6,798 nucleotides of DNA from an uncultured Clostridia bacterium (GCA_946535685.1 CAMNDR010000051.1:1-6798), one strand, 5' to 3'; positions 1 through 6,459 are shown, counted from the stretch's first letter. Notes: generated from the sequence alone by a model not told the origin. A program made the numbers and translations.

Positions 1-115
1 GGGTGAATTTCCAAAACAGTCCGGTGGACTGTTTTGGAAAGAGGGGCACTTTTTTTGCAAAAAAGTGCCCCTTCTTTCGCCCTGCACTGCATTTTTCTGC
101 CGCCTGCAGGCGGCA
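1..115. repeat. Three-hairpin composite repeat, copy 1
   Basis: Hairpin A (8-40) has a 15-bp perfect stem with loop GGT. Hairpin B (43-71) has a 13-bp perfect stem, GGGGCAC plus six T, with loop TGC. Hairpin C (98-115) is an 18-base perfect palindrome, TGCCGCCTGCAGGCGGCA. Bases 1-46 match 6460-6505 at 44 of 46 positions, and hairpins B and C recur at the same spacing in that second copy. The left boundary is unknown because the repeat reaches base 1. No open reading frame here is credible. The structure is seen directly. Whether it acts as DNA (a mobile palindromic unit) or as RNA (terminator or stability element) is not known. Confidence 0.8.
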
Positions 116-136
116 TAGTCAGAGTTTATCGACAAA

Positions 137-162
137 CAGAGCGGAGCAACTGCTCCGCCCTG
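137..162 (-). terminator. Probable terminator of the ROK regulator gene
   Basis: An 8-bp perfect GC-rich stem (GCGGAGCA at 141-148, TGCTCCGC at 151-158) is extended by an outer CAG/CTG pairing across one mismatch. It starts 14 bases after the TAA stop of the minus-strand gene. On that strand it is followed by TTTGTC, so the U tract is short. The position and stem fit a Rho-independent terminator, but the weak tract makes the efficiency uncertain. Confidence 0.5.
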
Positions 163-176
163 TGAACTATAGCTTT

Positions 177-1445
177 TTACACCCTTCCATGCGTGTGAAC
201 CGTCCGCGGGGGCTCCCCTGCCTGTCCGCCGTTCATATAGAAATTCTTCATCAGGATGAGTGAGCACCCGGCGAGGAAATCGGTCTTGTCCTCTACCGTA
301 CTCTGCACGATACGTTCCGCAATATCGTCCCCGGCGTACTCCTTCACATAGGAACGGAACTGCAGGAATCCACGCTCCGACAAGCCAAAGTGATGCAGCA
401 CCACCCGCTGCGACTGGAAACAGCACACCAGATTGTGCAGCAGCACGCTCCAGTCCTGCATGATCTCCCGCACGACCGCCTCGCAGCGTGCATCGCCGGC
501 GGAAACTGCCTGGTACATCTGTTCGAGCGTCACATGCTCGATATAGCCGTCTGTCGCCGAATACAGGAACGGCGTGCGCTCCTTGGAATAGACCTCTGCG
601 ATCCTCGCCTGCATCGCCTGTACGGAGAGCTGCGCCCGGACAGAACCCGCCGGATAGCCGTCCTGCTGGCGGCCGCCCGGACGGATGATGCAGCGCTCGG
701 TCATGTAGCTGTAGGTCAGATAATCGGACTCGTTCTTCTCCGGCCGGAGCACGGAAATGTGGATATGTCCGCCCAGATGGATATAGACCTGGTTCGTCGT
801 CGGCACACCGCTGCGCTGCAAATCGGCATTCGCCAGCGACAGCAGCCATACCGCATTGCCGCAGAACACCGGCGGCATCTGCGGCACAGAAAGCGCCCTC
901 GTCAGCTCACTGAAATCAAGCTGGCCGTCCTTATAGAACACCCGCATCCGTCCGATCATGATCGGCATCACGCCCACGCCAAGCCCAAGCACATCCTCCC
1001 TCGTAAGGCACGCATTGCTCATGACACGCTCAGCGGCGCTGATGATGAACTGCTGGATCTCCTTGCGGCTCGTGTGATCGGTGCAGGGCATCGAGATCTT
1101 GTCAAGGATCTCCATGTGCATCGTACACAGGCCGACCGTGATCTCCTGCTCGCTGATGACAGCACCGAGGATGAATTTATAATTTGCATTGATGTCAAGC
1201 AAAATCTTCCGCCGTCCCTTGGGCAGCTTGTTATCCTGCTCCTTCTGCTGGTAGGGCGCCTCGCCGATCTCCACAAGAATGCCCTCGGAGATCATGGCAT
1301 TGGTGATCTGGGTAATGGAGGCGCGGGTGATCTGGAGCATCTGGGACAGATCCACACGGGAGATCGGCCCTGCTTCCCAGACTGTCCGGAGCACCTGCAT
1401 CCGGTTGATGCGCTTTAAATCGAGCTTGCTGATACCGCTGAGCAT
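177..1445 (-). CDS. ROK-family transcriptional regulator with degenerate kinase domain
   Basis: This is a 422-residue protein, a normal length for the NagC/XylR type of ROK regulator. Residues about 10-60 form a winged helix-turn-helix typical of the family (KRINRMQVLRTVWEAGPISR, then LSQMLQITRASITQITNAM). A basic wing follows (KGRRKILLDINANYKFILGA) that leads into the actin-like ROK fold. The hallmark ROK motifs are not visible in the C-terminal part. There is no clear ExGH sugar-binding motif and no CxCGxxGC zinc motif, and the usual NDxNA segment reads GNAVWLLSLAN near 196-206. It is therefore likely a DNA-binding regulator without sugar-kinase activity, and its ligand cannot be predicted. 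The start is ATG, with AGGAG at 1455-1459 nine bases upstream. It follows the AEC transporter on the same strand but has its own promoter. The HTH and family assignment are fairly sure; the role is unknown. Confidence 0.85.
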   Translation of the reverse strand: MLSGISKLDLKRINRMQVLRTVWEAGPISRVDLSQMLQITRASITQITNAMISEGILVEIGEAPYQQKEQDNKLPKGRRKILLDINANYKFILGAVISEQEITVGLCTMHMEILDKISMPCTDHTSRKEIQQFIISAAERVMSNACLTREDVLGLGVGVMPIMIGRMRVFYKDGQLDFSELTRALSVPQMPPVFCGNAVWLLSLANADLQRSGVPTTNQVYIHLGGHIHISVLRPEKNESDYLTYSYMTERCIIRPGGRQQDGYPAGSVRAQLSVQAMQARIAEVYSKERTPFLYSATDGYIEHVTLEQMYQAVSAGDARCEAVVREIMQDWSVLLHNLVCCFQSQRVVLHHFGLSERGFLQFRSYVKEYAGDDIAERIVQSTVEDKTDFLAGCSLILMKNFYMNGGQAGEPPRTVHTHGRV

Positions 1446-1472
1446 GGCGGTCCACTCCTCTCACTGCATTTG

Positions 1473-1486
1473 TTTACTGATTTACT
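1473..1486. promoter_or_regulatory. Possible operator: tandem TTTACT repeats in the ROK leader
   Basis: TTTACT occurs at 1473-1478 and 1481-1486, eight bases apart, at and just downstream of the expected transcription start of the ROK gene. ROK repressors often regulate themselves through AT-rich sites overlapping their promoters, so this could be an operator. The repeats are short and direct rather than the inverted form usual for dimeric repressors, so this is tentative. Confidence 0.25.
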
Positions 1487-1488
1487 TA

Positions 1489-1517
1489 ATTATAGCACAC
1501 ATCCCCGAAAAAGGCAA
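1489..1517 (-). promoter_or_regulatory. Predicted sigma-A promoter of the ROK regulator
   Basis: On the minus strand a perfect TATAAT (1489-1494) is preceded by TG one base upstream, an extended -10. It lies 17 bases after TTGCCT (1512-1517), a 4/6 match to the -35 consensus. The start codon is about 45 bases downstream of the -10 element, leaving a leader of roughly 35-40 bases. The spacing and -10 are convincing; no transcript data are available here. Confidence 0.7.
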
Positions 1518-1586
1518 GTCCGCAGAATGTACAAGATACATGTCTGTTTTTAGTTAAATGTGTGTACTTTCTCCCGCATACAGGAT

Positions 1587-1608
1587 CCCCCCTCACTGAT
1601 GAGGGGGG
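1587..1608. repeat. Perfect 9-bp GC-rich hairpin
   Basis: CCCCCCTCA (1587-1595) and TGAGGGGGG (1600-1608) enclose a CTGA loop. It lies between the AEC gene and the ROK promoter. Neither strand has a T tract after it, so it is not a classical terminator. It belongs with the other intergenic hairpins of this window. Confidence 0.6.
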
Positions 1609-1615
1609 CAGGCTG

Positions 1616-1677
1616 GCAAAAAGTGGTTTTGCGGGGTTCGGAGCGACAGCCCCGATCGGGGTGGGGGCGCTCCCCGC
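1616..1677 (-). terminator. Hairpin cluster at the end of the AEC transporter gene, possible terminator
   Basis: GCGGGG (1631-1636) pairs with CCCCGC (1672-1677), and AGCG (1642-1645) with CGCT (1668-1671) after a 5-base bulge. Inside lies the palindrome CCCCGATCGGGG (1650-1661). The structure starts at the last base of the TAG stop codon. On the minus strand it is followed by a smaller hairpin, GCAAAA/TTTTGC (1616-1632), which contains a run of five T. Termination within this block is plausible, but the T run is not directly after the main stem. Confidence 0.4.
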
Positions 1678-2594
1678 TACCCGATCCATCCATACGCCAT
1701 CATCATCAGCGGCATTGTCGCCACGGACAGCAGTGTCGTCACGCCGAAGATCTCCGAAGCGTAGGCGGCGTTTCGGTTGTAGCTCAGGCTCATCATCGTG
1801 CAGATCGCCGCACTCGGTGCCGCAGCGGCAGCAATGACAGTCATCTCCACCGTCGGGTCTGCCGGCAGGAAGCGGAACACCGCAATGCACAGCAGCGGGA
1901 TCACCAGCAGCTTGAGCAGCGCCACATAGAAGATGCGGGGCTTTTTCATGACACCGGGCAGATTCGTCTGTGCGATGGTCGCACCGGCGACAAACATGGC
2001 AAGCGGCGTATTTAGGCTGCCGACCATTTCAAGCGCCTCAGACACCAGCTCCGGCAGCGTGATCCGGCAAAAGAAAAGCACCATACCCACCACGATCGCA
2101 ATGATCGCCGGCGAGGTCAGCACCTTCACAAGCGATTTCAGCGAGCGCTCCCCGGACATCTGCATCACGCCGTGCGACCACACCAGCGCATTGAAGAACG
2201 TGAGAAATGCAGTGAGATAGAACACGCCCTCATAGCCGAACATCGCCATGACCAGCGGAATGCCCATGAAGCCGCAGTTGGAATACACGCTCGAAAACCG
2301 CTCGATGACGGTCTCCCGTCCTTCCCTGTCACGGATGCAGAGGTACGCCACAGCATAGGCGATCCCATACGAAATGGCGGTGAGCAGAAATGTCCAGCCG
2401 AGATTCTGCACCAGCTCCGGTTTGAATTCCCGCTGGTACGCCATCAGGATGACGATCGGGTTGACGACCTTGAGCACCAGCCCGGACAGCTCGCTGACCG
2501 ATGCTTTCGACAGGATGTGCAGCTTGAAGCACCCTGCTCCCACAAGGATCAGCATGAGCATGATGAATGCCTGTTTTAATACGACAATTGCCAT
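1677..2594 (-). CDS. AEC (auxin efflux carrier) family membrane transporter
   Basis: The protein has 305 residues, the usual length for bacterial AEC transporters, and is hydrophobic throughout, with about ten predicted membrane segments. Recognisable family features are the VNPIVIL segment (about 44-50) in the first half, SNCGFMGIPL (105-114), the FNALVWSHGV stretch (134-143), SLNTPLAMFVAGATIAQTN (193-211), and a C-terminal half with PSAAICTMMSL and the AYASEIFGVTTLLS segment (277-290). Members move organic anions such as malate or amino-acid-derived acids, or are uncharacterised; the substrate cannot be read from this sequence. The ATG start is preceded by AGAGG with 7 bases of spacing. It lies 112 bases downstream of rny on the same strand, after a hairpin terminator. 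I see no convincing promoter of its own, so read-through from rny is possible. Confidence 0.88.
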   Translation of the reverse strand: MAIVVLKQAFIMLMLILVGAGCFKLHILSKASVSELSGLVLKVVNPIVILMAYQREFKPELVQNLGWTFLLTAISYGIAYAVAYLCIRDREGRETVIERFSSVYSNCGFMGIPLVMAMFGYEGVFYLTAFLTFFNALVWSHGVMQMSGERSLKSLVKVLTSPAIIAIVVGMVLFFCRITLPELVSEALEMVGSLNTPLAMFVAGATIAQTNLPGVMKKPRIFYVALLKLLVIPLLCIAVFRFLPADPTVEMTVIAAAAAPSAAICTMMSLSYNRNAAYASEIFGVTTLLSVATMPLMMMAYGWIG

Positions 2595-2640
2595 AGATCC
2601 GCCTCTTTCTGTCGGTCAGTTTGTTTCTGCAAAAACACAC

Positions 2641-2663
2641 CCCCTCCCCCGTGGGGGAAGGGG
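2641..2663. repeat. C/G-block hairpin upstream of the AEC gene
   Basis: CCCCTCCCCC followed by GTGGGGGAAGGGG can fold into a C/G stem with loop CGTG and one bulged A. It sits in the transcribed spacer between rny and the AEC gene, about 50 bases before the AEC start. No T tract follows on the minus strand. The function is unknown. Confidence 0.5.
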
Positions 2664-2677
2664 CTGGGGCAAATCAA

Positions 2678-2699
2678 CAGGACGGCCGGAGCCGTCCTG
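2678..2699 (-). terminator. Rho-independent terminator of rny
   Basis: CAGGACGGC (2678-2686) and GCCGTCCTG (2691-2699) form a perfect 9-bp stem starting 7 bases after the rny TAA. On the minus strand the loop is UCCG closed by C-G, the stable UNCG tetraloop type, and TTGATTTG follows. The U tract is broken, so partial read-through into the AEC transporter gene is possible. Confidence 0.7.
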
Positions 2700-2706
2700 C
2701 TTTCAC

Positions 2707-4365
2707 TTACTTTGCGTAGTCTACTGTCCGGCTCTCACGGATCAGGTTGACCTTGATCTGGCCGGGATACTCCATCTCATCCTCGATCTGCTGTGCGATC
2801 TGGCGTGCCACCAGAACCATCTTCTCATCGTTGATGACTTCGGGCTGTACCATGACACGGATCTCACGGCCTGCCTGAACGGCATAGCACTTCTCGACAC
2901 CCTTGTAGGATTTGCAGATCTCCTCGAGCTTTTCGAGGCGCTTGATGTAGTTTTCGTAGTTTTCAGATCTCGCACCGGGTCTTGCGGCAGAGATCGCATC
3001 GGCTGCCTGTACGATGCAGGCGATCGCCGTCCTGGGCTCCACATCGTTGTGATGTGCCTCAATGGCATGGAGCACCTCCGGGTTCTCGTTGGCCTTGCGG
3101 CAGACATCCACGCCGATCTGGACATGGGAGCCTTCCACCTCAGAGGTCAGCGCCTTGCCGATGTCGTGCAGCAGACCTGCACGTTTTGCAAGGTTCACAT
3201 CCACACCGAGCTCGGCTGCAAGCACGCCGCAGAGCTGTGCGACCTCAATAGAGTGGGTCAGTACATTCTGGCGGTAGCTGGTGCGGAAATGCAGGCGGCC
3301 CAGGAGCTTGACAAGCTCGTGGTTCACGCCGTGTACGTTGGTTTCGAGGATGGCTCTTTCGCCCTCCTGCTTGATCTTGTGCTCGACCTCACGCTTTGCC
3401 TTTTCCACCATTTCCTCAATGCGGGACGGATGGATGCGGCCATCGGAGATCAGGCGCTCGAGTGCGATGCGTGCGATCTCACGGCGTACCTGATCGAAGC
3501 AGGACAGCGTGATCGCCTCGGGCGTGTCATCAATGATGAGATCCACGCCGGTGAGCGTTTCGAGCGTGCGGATGTTACGGCCCTCACGGCCGATGATGCG
3601 GCCCTTCATTTCGTCGCTGGGCAGAGCCACGACCGAAACAGCGGCTTCGGAAACCTGATCGGCGGCACATTTTGCAATGGCAAGCGAGATATAGCTTCTC
3701 GCCTTCTCCTCACAGTCCTCCTTGACCTGCTGCTCGAATGCAGCGACCTTGACGGCCTTGTCGTGTGTCAGATCCTCTTCCAGGGTCTGGAGGATGTACT
3801 CCTTCGCCTGTTCTCTCGTCAATCCGGAAATACGCTCAAGGGCTTCGAGCTGGCTTGCCTTGACGGCCTCAGCCTCTGCCTTGAGATCCTCGACCTCGCG
3901 GAGCTTCTCCTGGAGGGTCTCCTCCTTCTTTTCGAGGGCGTCGATCTTCTTGTCGATCGTTTCTTCCTTCTGGTGGATGCGGCGCTCCTGCTTGGTCACT
4001 TCGCTGCGGCGGTCACGGATCTCCTTGTCGGCATCCTGACGGAGCTTGAAGATTTCATCCTTCGCCTCAACAAGCGCTTCCTTCTTCTTCGCTTCGGCTT
4101 CCTTGCCGGCATTCTCCATCAGGCTGTCCGCCTTGGCGATCTTCCGGTCGGCCTCTGCGATCCGCTTGTCAGCTTCCCTGACCCTGGCATCGGCAGCAGC
4201 CTTGACATCGCTGAGCTGCTTTTCCGTCTCCTGCCGGTTGTGCGCCACGCCCTTCTCGAATCCCTTGCTCTCTGCAGACTTGCTCATCATCAGGCAAGCC
4301 ACGATCGCAGCGGCCAGGGCAATCGCAAGAACGACAATGATGACGATCATGATCGGATTTGGCAT
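2707..4365 (-). CDS. rny: Ribonuclease Y
   Basis: RNase Y is the membrane-bound endoribonuclease that starts mRNA decay in many Firmicutes. The 552 residues are slightly longer than the usual ~520. Domains in order are one N-terminal membrane helix (about 5-27), a long charged coiled coil (about 30-195), a KH RNA-binding domain with [13 protein letters not shown] (257-269, GREG loop at 259-262), and an HD metal-dependent hydrolase domain. The HD residues are visible: H371 in LTHSIEVA, H400-D401 in [10 protein letters not shown], and D456 in [14 protein letters not shown]. The protein ends in [14 protein letters not shown], typical of the family. The ATG is preceded by a near-perfect AAGGAGGT (4374-4381), which fixes the start. 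The predicted promoter lies about 300 bases upstream, giving an unusually long leader. A terminator hairpin follows the stop, and the AEC gene lies next on the same strand. Confidence 0.97.
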   Translation of the reverse strand: MPNPIMIVIIVVLAIALAAAIVACLMMSKSAESKGFEKGVAHNRQETEKQLSDVKAAADARVREADKRIAEADRKIAKADSLMENAGKEAEAKKKEALVEAKDEIFKLRQDADKEIRDRRSEVTKQERRIHQKEETIDKKIDALEKKEETLQEKLREVEDLKAEAEAVKASQLEALERISGLTREQAKEYILQTLEEDLTHDKAVKVAAFEQQVKEDCEEKARSYISLAIAKCAADQVSEAAVSVVALPSDEMKGRIIGREGRNIRTLETLTGVDLIIDDTPEAITLSCFDQVRREIARIALERLISDGRIHPSRIEEMVEKAKREVEHKIKQEGERAILETNVHGVNHELVKLLGRLHFRTSYRQNVLTHSIEVAQLCGVLAAELGVDVNLAKRAGLLHDIGKALTSEVEGSHVQIGVDVCRKANENPEVLHAIEAHHNDVEPRTAIACIVQAADAISAARPGARSENYENYIKRLEKLEEICKSYKGVEKCYAVQAGREIRVMVQPEVINDEKMVLVARQIAQQIEDEMEYPGQIKVNLIRESRTVDYAK

Positions 4366-4388
4366 TGTGCATTACCTCCTTTTTTAAT

Positions 4389-4418
4389 GTAAAGTTATCT
4401 ATTGCATGGAAACTTTAC
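4389..4418 (-). promoter_or_regulatory. Stem-loop directly before the rny ribosome binding site
   Basis: GTAAAGTT (4389-4396) and AACTTTAC (4411-4418) form a perfect 8-bp inverted repeat with a 14-base loop. On the rny transcript it ends about seven bases before AAGGAGG. It is followed by A-rich, not U-rich, sequence, so it is not a terminator. It could affect ribosome access or be a cleavage site. Confidence 0.5.
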
Positions 4419-4519
4419 GCAGGCGGTAAATGCTGCTTCTTTATTCATTTTTCAAACTTCGCCCCGGAACCTCCCCGGGAAATATCAGAACCGCAGCCGT
4501 TTACGGCCTTCGCGGAATC

Positions 4520-4556
4520 AAAAAAGAAGTGTAATGATATAAAGTACGGCACACTT
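4520..4556 (-). terminator. Possible weak attenuator in the rny leader
   Basis: On the minus strand AAGTGT (4551-4556) can pair with ACACTT (4527-4532) across an 18-base loop. One base later comes a run of six T (4520-4525). The layout is terminator-like, but the stem has only 6 AU-rich pairs and the loop is large, so the call is weak. Confidence 0.2.
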
Positions 4557-4677
4557 GGCGCCAAAGCTGCAATTACTGCTGCGTAAGCCGTCAGGTCAGT
4601 GACCCTCGGCCTGCAAATCCTTGACTCTGCCGCAGGGCAAAGTCAGGGCTTCACTCAAATATCATACAACATCTATA

Positions 4678-4706
4678 ATTGTAACCGTTTTTTTACATTT
4701 TGTCAA
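4678..4706 (-). promoter_or_regulatory. Predicted sigma-A promoter of rny
   Basis: On the minus strand a perfect TTGACA (4701-4706) is followed after exactly 17 bases by TACAAT (4678-4683), a 5/6 match to the -10 consensus. This is the best promoter match in the divergent gap in the rny direction. Transcription should start near 4671. Confidence 0.75.
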
Positions 4707-4713
4707 GAGGATT

Positions 4714-4730
4714 CCGGAAATTATTTCTGG
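4714..4730. promoter_or_regulatory. Imperfect palindrome upstream of the rny promoter
   Basis: CCGGAAATTATTTCTGG is symmetric about 4722 with seven of eight positions pairing. It lies just upstream of the rny -35 element, a common place for a regulator site. No known regulator consensus was recognised. The rest of 4731-4915 shows no credible gene or strong structure. Confidence 0.2.
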
Positions 4731-4915
4731 TTTTTCCTATGGTTTTTATTTCCATTGTCTTCCGCACCGTCCGGAGCGGCTGTTTGTAGCCATCCGAGCG
4801 ACAGATGAGCGTCCTCCGCGTACAGTTTTCATGTCAAAATCCACATGCAAACGCCGCCGCCGGGTCTGATTTCCGTATAATGCTACAAAATTCCGGCAAG
4901 ATGCCAAATCCCCTC

Positions 4916-4944
4916 TTGCAATCCGGCGCAATGTGTTGTATAAT
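4916..4944 (+). promoter_or_regulatory. Predicted sigma-A promoter of the aminotransferase gene
   Basis: TTGCAA (4916-4921) is followed by a 17-base spacer and a perfect TATAAT (4939-4944). Transcription should start near 4951, giving a leader of about 55 bases to the ATG at 5006. I see no riboswitch or attenuator in that short leader. Confidence 0.75.
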
Positions 4945-5005
4945 AAATACTGTTGTATGCGGGTGAAGGACAATCCGCTGAATTTTGGATAAAGGAGCCA
5001 ACATT

Positions 5006-6280
5006 ATGGAACTGAGCGCACTTTCCCATGCAGAGCTTACTGCATTTTATGATGACTGCAAGGCAGCCTATGCCGATTACCAGGCACAGGGGCTGAAGCT
5101 GGATATGTCCAGAGGCAAGCCCTCCCCCAAGCAGCTTGACCTCTCCGCTGATCTCCTGACCTGCCTGACCAACGAGGACATGAAGGGCGAGTCCGGCGAT
5201 TACCGCAACTACGGCGTGCTTGACGGCATCCCGGAGGCAAAGCGCCTGTTTGCGCCGATGCTGGGCGTAGAGCCGGAGGAGGTATTCCTCTTCGGCAACG
5301 CTTCCCTCCAGGCGATGTATTTTGCAGTCAGCAACGCCTTCACCCACGGCATTCTGGGCAATACGCCCTGGAGCAAGCTGGATAAGGTGAAGTTTCTCTG
5401 CCCGGTTCCGGGCTATGACCGTCATTTCCGCATCACCGAGTTTTTCGGCGTGGAGATGATCAACATCCCGACGAATGAAGAAGGCCCGGACATGGATCTG
5501 GTCGAGCAGTATGTCAACAGTGATCCGGCTGTCAAGGGCATCTGGTGTGTGCCGCAGTACGCAAACCCCTCCGGCATCGTCTACAGTGACGAGACCGTAA
5601 AGCGCTTTGCAAATCTCAAGCCCGCAGCGCCTGATTTCCGTATTTTCTGGGACAATGCCTATTGCATCCACCATCTGGTTGACAACCCGAAAATGATCCT
5701 CCCGATCCTTGAGGAAGCCAAGAAGGCAGGCAACCCGAACATTGTCTATGAGTTTGCTTCCACCGCCAAGATCACCTTCGCAGGTGCCGGCGTATCCATG
5801 ATGGCAGCGTCCAGAGAGAACCTGGCCGACCTGACCCGCGCACTCGGCTGCTTCACCATCAGCTTTGACAAGGTCAACCAGCTCCGCCATGTCAAGTTCT
5901 TCGGCGGCAAGTACGAGAATGTGCTTGCCCACATGAAGAAGCAGCAGGCCGAGCTTGCCCCGAAGTTCCAGTGTGTGCTTGACACGCTGAACAAGGAGAT
6001 CCGTCCGCTCGGCATCGGTCAGTGGACAGAGCCCCAGGGCGGCTATTTCGTATCCTACAACGCAATGCCCGGCACAGCCAAGCGCATCGTGCAGCTCTGC
6101 AAGGAGGCTGGCGTTGTCCTGACCGGCGCAGGCGCTGCCTTCCCCTACGGCAAGGATCCGGAGGACAGCAACATCCGTATTGCGCCGAGCTATCCGGAGG
6201 TCGCCGAACTGCAGCAGGCAATGGATTTGTTCGTGCTCTGCGTCAAGATGGCGGCTGCAGAGAAGCTGCTGGCAGAATAA
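5006..6280 (+). CDS. PLP-dependent aminotransferase, aspartate aminotransferase Ic type
   Basis: This 424-residue fold-type I aminotransferase resembles the Ic aspartate aminotransferase group (often labelled MocR-like aminotransferase or putative aspartate aminotransferase), which swaps amino groups between aspartate or a similar amino acid and 2-oxoglutarate. Expected active-site residues are present. They are the GNAS loop for the cofactor phosphate (97-100), Y137 in PVPGYDRH, N187 in PQYANPSG, D216 in FWDNAYCIHHL, the lysine K255 in STAKITFAGAG that forms the Schiff base with PLP, and R391 in NIRIAPSYPE, which binds the substrate carboxylate. The N-terminal SRGKPS motif is also typical. 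I chose the ATG at 5006 because AAAGGAG (4991-4997) lies 8 bases upstream; the in-frame TTG at 4985 lies before this site. It has its own promoter and terminator and appears monocistronic. Exact substrate is uncertain. Confidence 0.92.
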   Translation: MELSALSHAELTAFYDDCKAAYADYQAQGLKLDMSRGKPSPKQLDLSADLLTCLTNEDMKGESGDYRNYGVLDGIPEAKRLFAPMLGVEPEEVFLFGNASLQAMYFAVSNAFTHGILGNTPWSKLDKVKFLCPVPGYDRHFRITEFFGVEMINIPTNEEGPDMDLVEQYVNSDPAVKGIWCVPQYANPSGIVYSDETVKRFANLKPAAPDFRIFWDNAYCIHHLVDNPKMILPILEEAKKAGNPNIVYEFASTAKITFAGAGVSMMAASRENLADLTRALGCFTISFDKVNQLRHVKFFGGKYENVLAHMKKQQAELAPKFQCVLDTLNKEIRPLGIGQWTEPQGGYFVSYNAMPGTAKRIVQLCKEAGVVLTGAGAAFPYGKDPEDSNIRIAPSYPEVAELQQAMDLFVLCVKMAAAEKLLAE

Positions 6281-6292
6281 ATGCTATGAACA

Positions 6293-6324
6293 GAACAGCC
6301 CCCATCCGCATTGGACGGGGGCTT
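6293..6324 (+). terminator. Terminator-like hairpin after the aminotransferase, copy A
   Basis: GCCCCC (6298-6303) pairs with GGGGGC (6317-6322), and TCC with GGA inside, around a GCATT loop. It begins about 12 bases after the TAA. The adjacent T content is weak (TTGGTTTG), though a run of seven T lies at 6344-6350. Bases 6293-6323 match 6600-6630 with one difference. Confidence 0.6.
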
Positions 6325-6353
6325 GGTTTGTCCCCAAAGATCGTTTTTTTGCT

Positions 6354-6430
6354 CAAGCTTTTTTTTTTCGCAAAAAAGCTTGCAGGGATCCAAGGGGCAG
6401 CGCCCCTTGGTCGCCGTCCGCAGGCGGCGA
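6354..6430. repeat. Three-hairpin block related to the composite repeat
   Basis: CAAGCTTTTTT (6354-6364) pairs with AAAAAAGCTTG (6372-6382), a perfect 11-bp stem. CCAAGGGGC (6390-6398) pairs with GCCCCTTGG (6402-6410), a perfect 9-bp stem with loop AGC. TCGCCG (6411-6416) pairs with CGGCGA (6425-6430), with inner pairs. The block ends in CAGGCGGCGAAATCC, nearly the same as the end of the composite repeat copy 2 (CAGGCGGCAGAAATCC, 6567-6582), so it may be a diverged member. A small hairpin, CCCTA/TAGGG (6434-6448), follows. Confidence 0.55.
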
Positions 6431-6459
6431 AATCCCTATGCCGTAGGGCGCTCCGCAAG

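Larger units (their letters stand above)
4366..4671 (-). promoter_or_regulatory. Long structured 5' leader of rny
   Basis: If the promoter at 4678-4706 is used, the rny mRNA has a leader of about 306 bases with no credible gene in it. Inverted repeats inside it are 4623-4644 (9 pairs; one is G-U only in the minus-strand RNA and would be C-A on the plus strand), 4587-4610 (two-part stem), 4555-4564 (TTGGCGCCAA), 4491-4515 (CCGC/GCGG outside GCCG/CGGC), 4463-4479 (5 bp) and 4389-4418 (8 bp, just before the ribosome binding site). I recognise no known riboswitch. E. coli rne has a long structured leader through which RNase E controls its own mRNA, so a similar role is possible here. That is inference. 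Confidence 0.45.

Noticed and set aside
390..1418. Open frame of 342 codons on the plus strand, antisense to the ROK regulator
   Set aside because: It has a low-complexity, His/Arg/Leu-rich translation without domain features, and a clear helix-turn-helix gene lies on the other strand.
2374..4392. Long open frame (672 codons) on the plus strand, antisense to rny
   Set aside because: It lies opposite a well-supported RNase Y gene and has no ribosome binding site or recognisable domain. Its length follows from the codon bias of rny, which leaves few stops on the opposite strand.
4533..4561. Alternative rny promoter, TTGGCG-17-TATATC on the minus strand
   Set aside because: Both elements are poorer matches than TTGACA-17-TACAAT upstream. 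The TTGGCG is part of a palindrome. It could be a minor start but is not supported as the main one.
4876..4881. Second TATAAT upstream of the aminotransferase
   Set aside because: No acceptable -35 element lies at the right distance (the area is GCC-rich), while the downstream TTGCAA-17-TATAAT pair is better in every respect.
4731..4915. Small genes or a structured RNA in the middle of the divergent gap
   Set aside because: Short open frames exist on both strands but none has a ribosome binding site or conserved-looking composition, and no strong hairpin was found.
4985..5005. Upstream TTG start for the aminotransferase, adding seven residues
   Set aside because: It lies before the AAAGGAG at 4991-4997, whereas the ATG at 5006 has ideal spacing and gives a family-like N-terminus.
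4883..5932. Long open frame (349 codons) on the minus strand, antisense to the aminotransferase
   Set aside because: The plus-strand protein has all expected active-site residues, a ribosome binding site and a promoter. The antisense frame has no family features and is a shadow.
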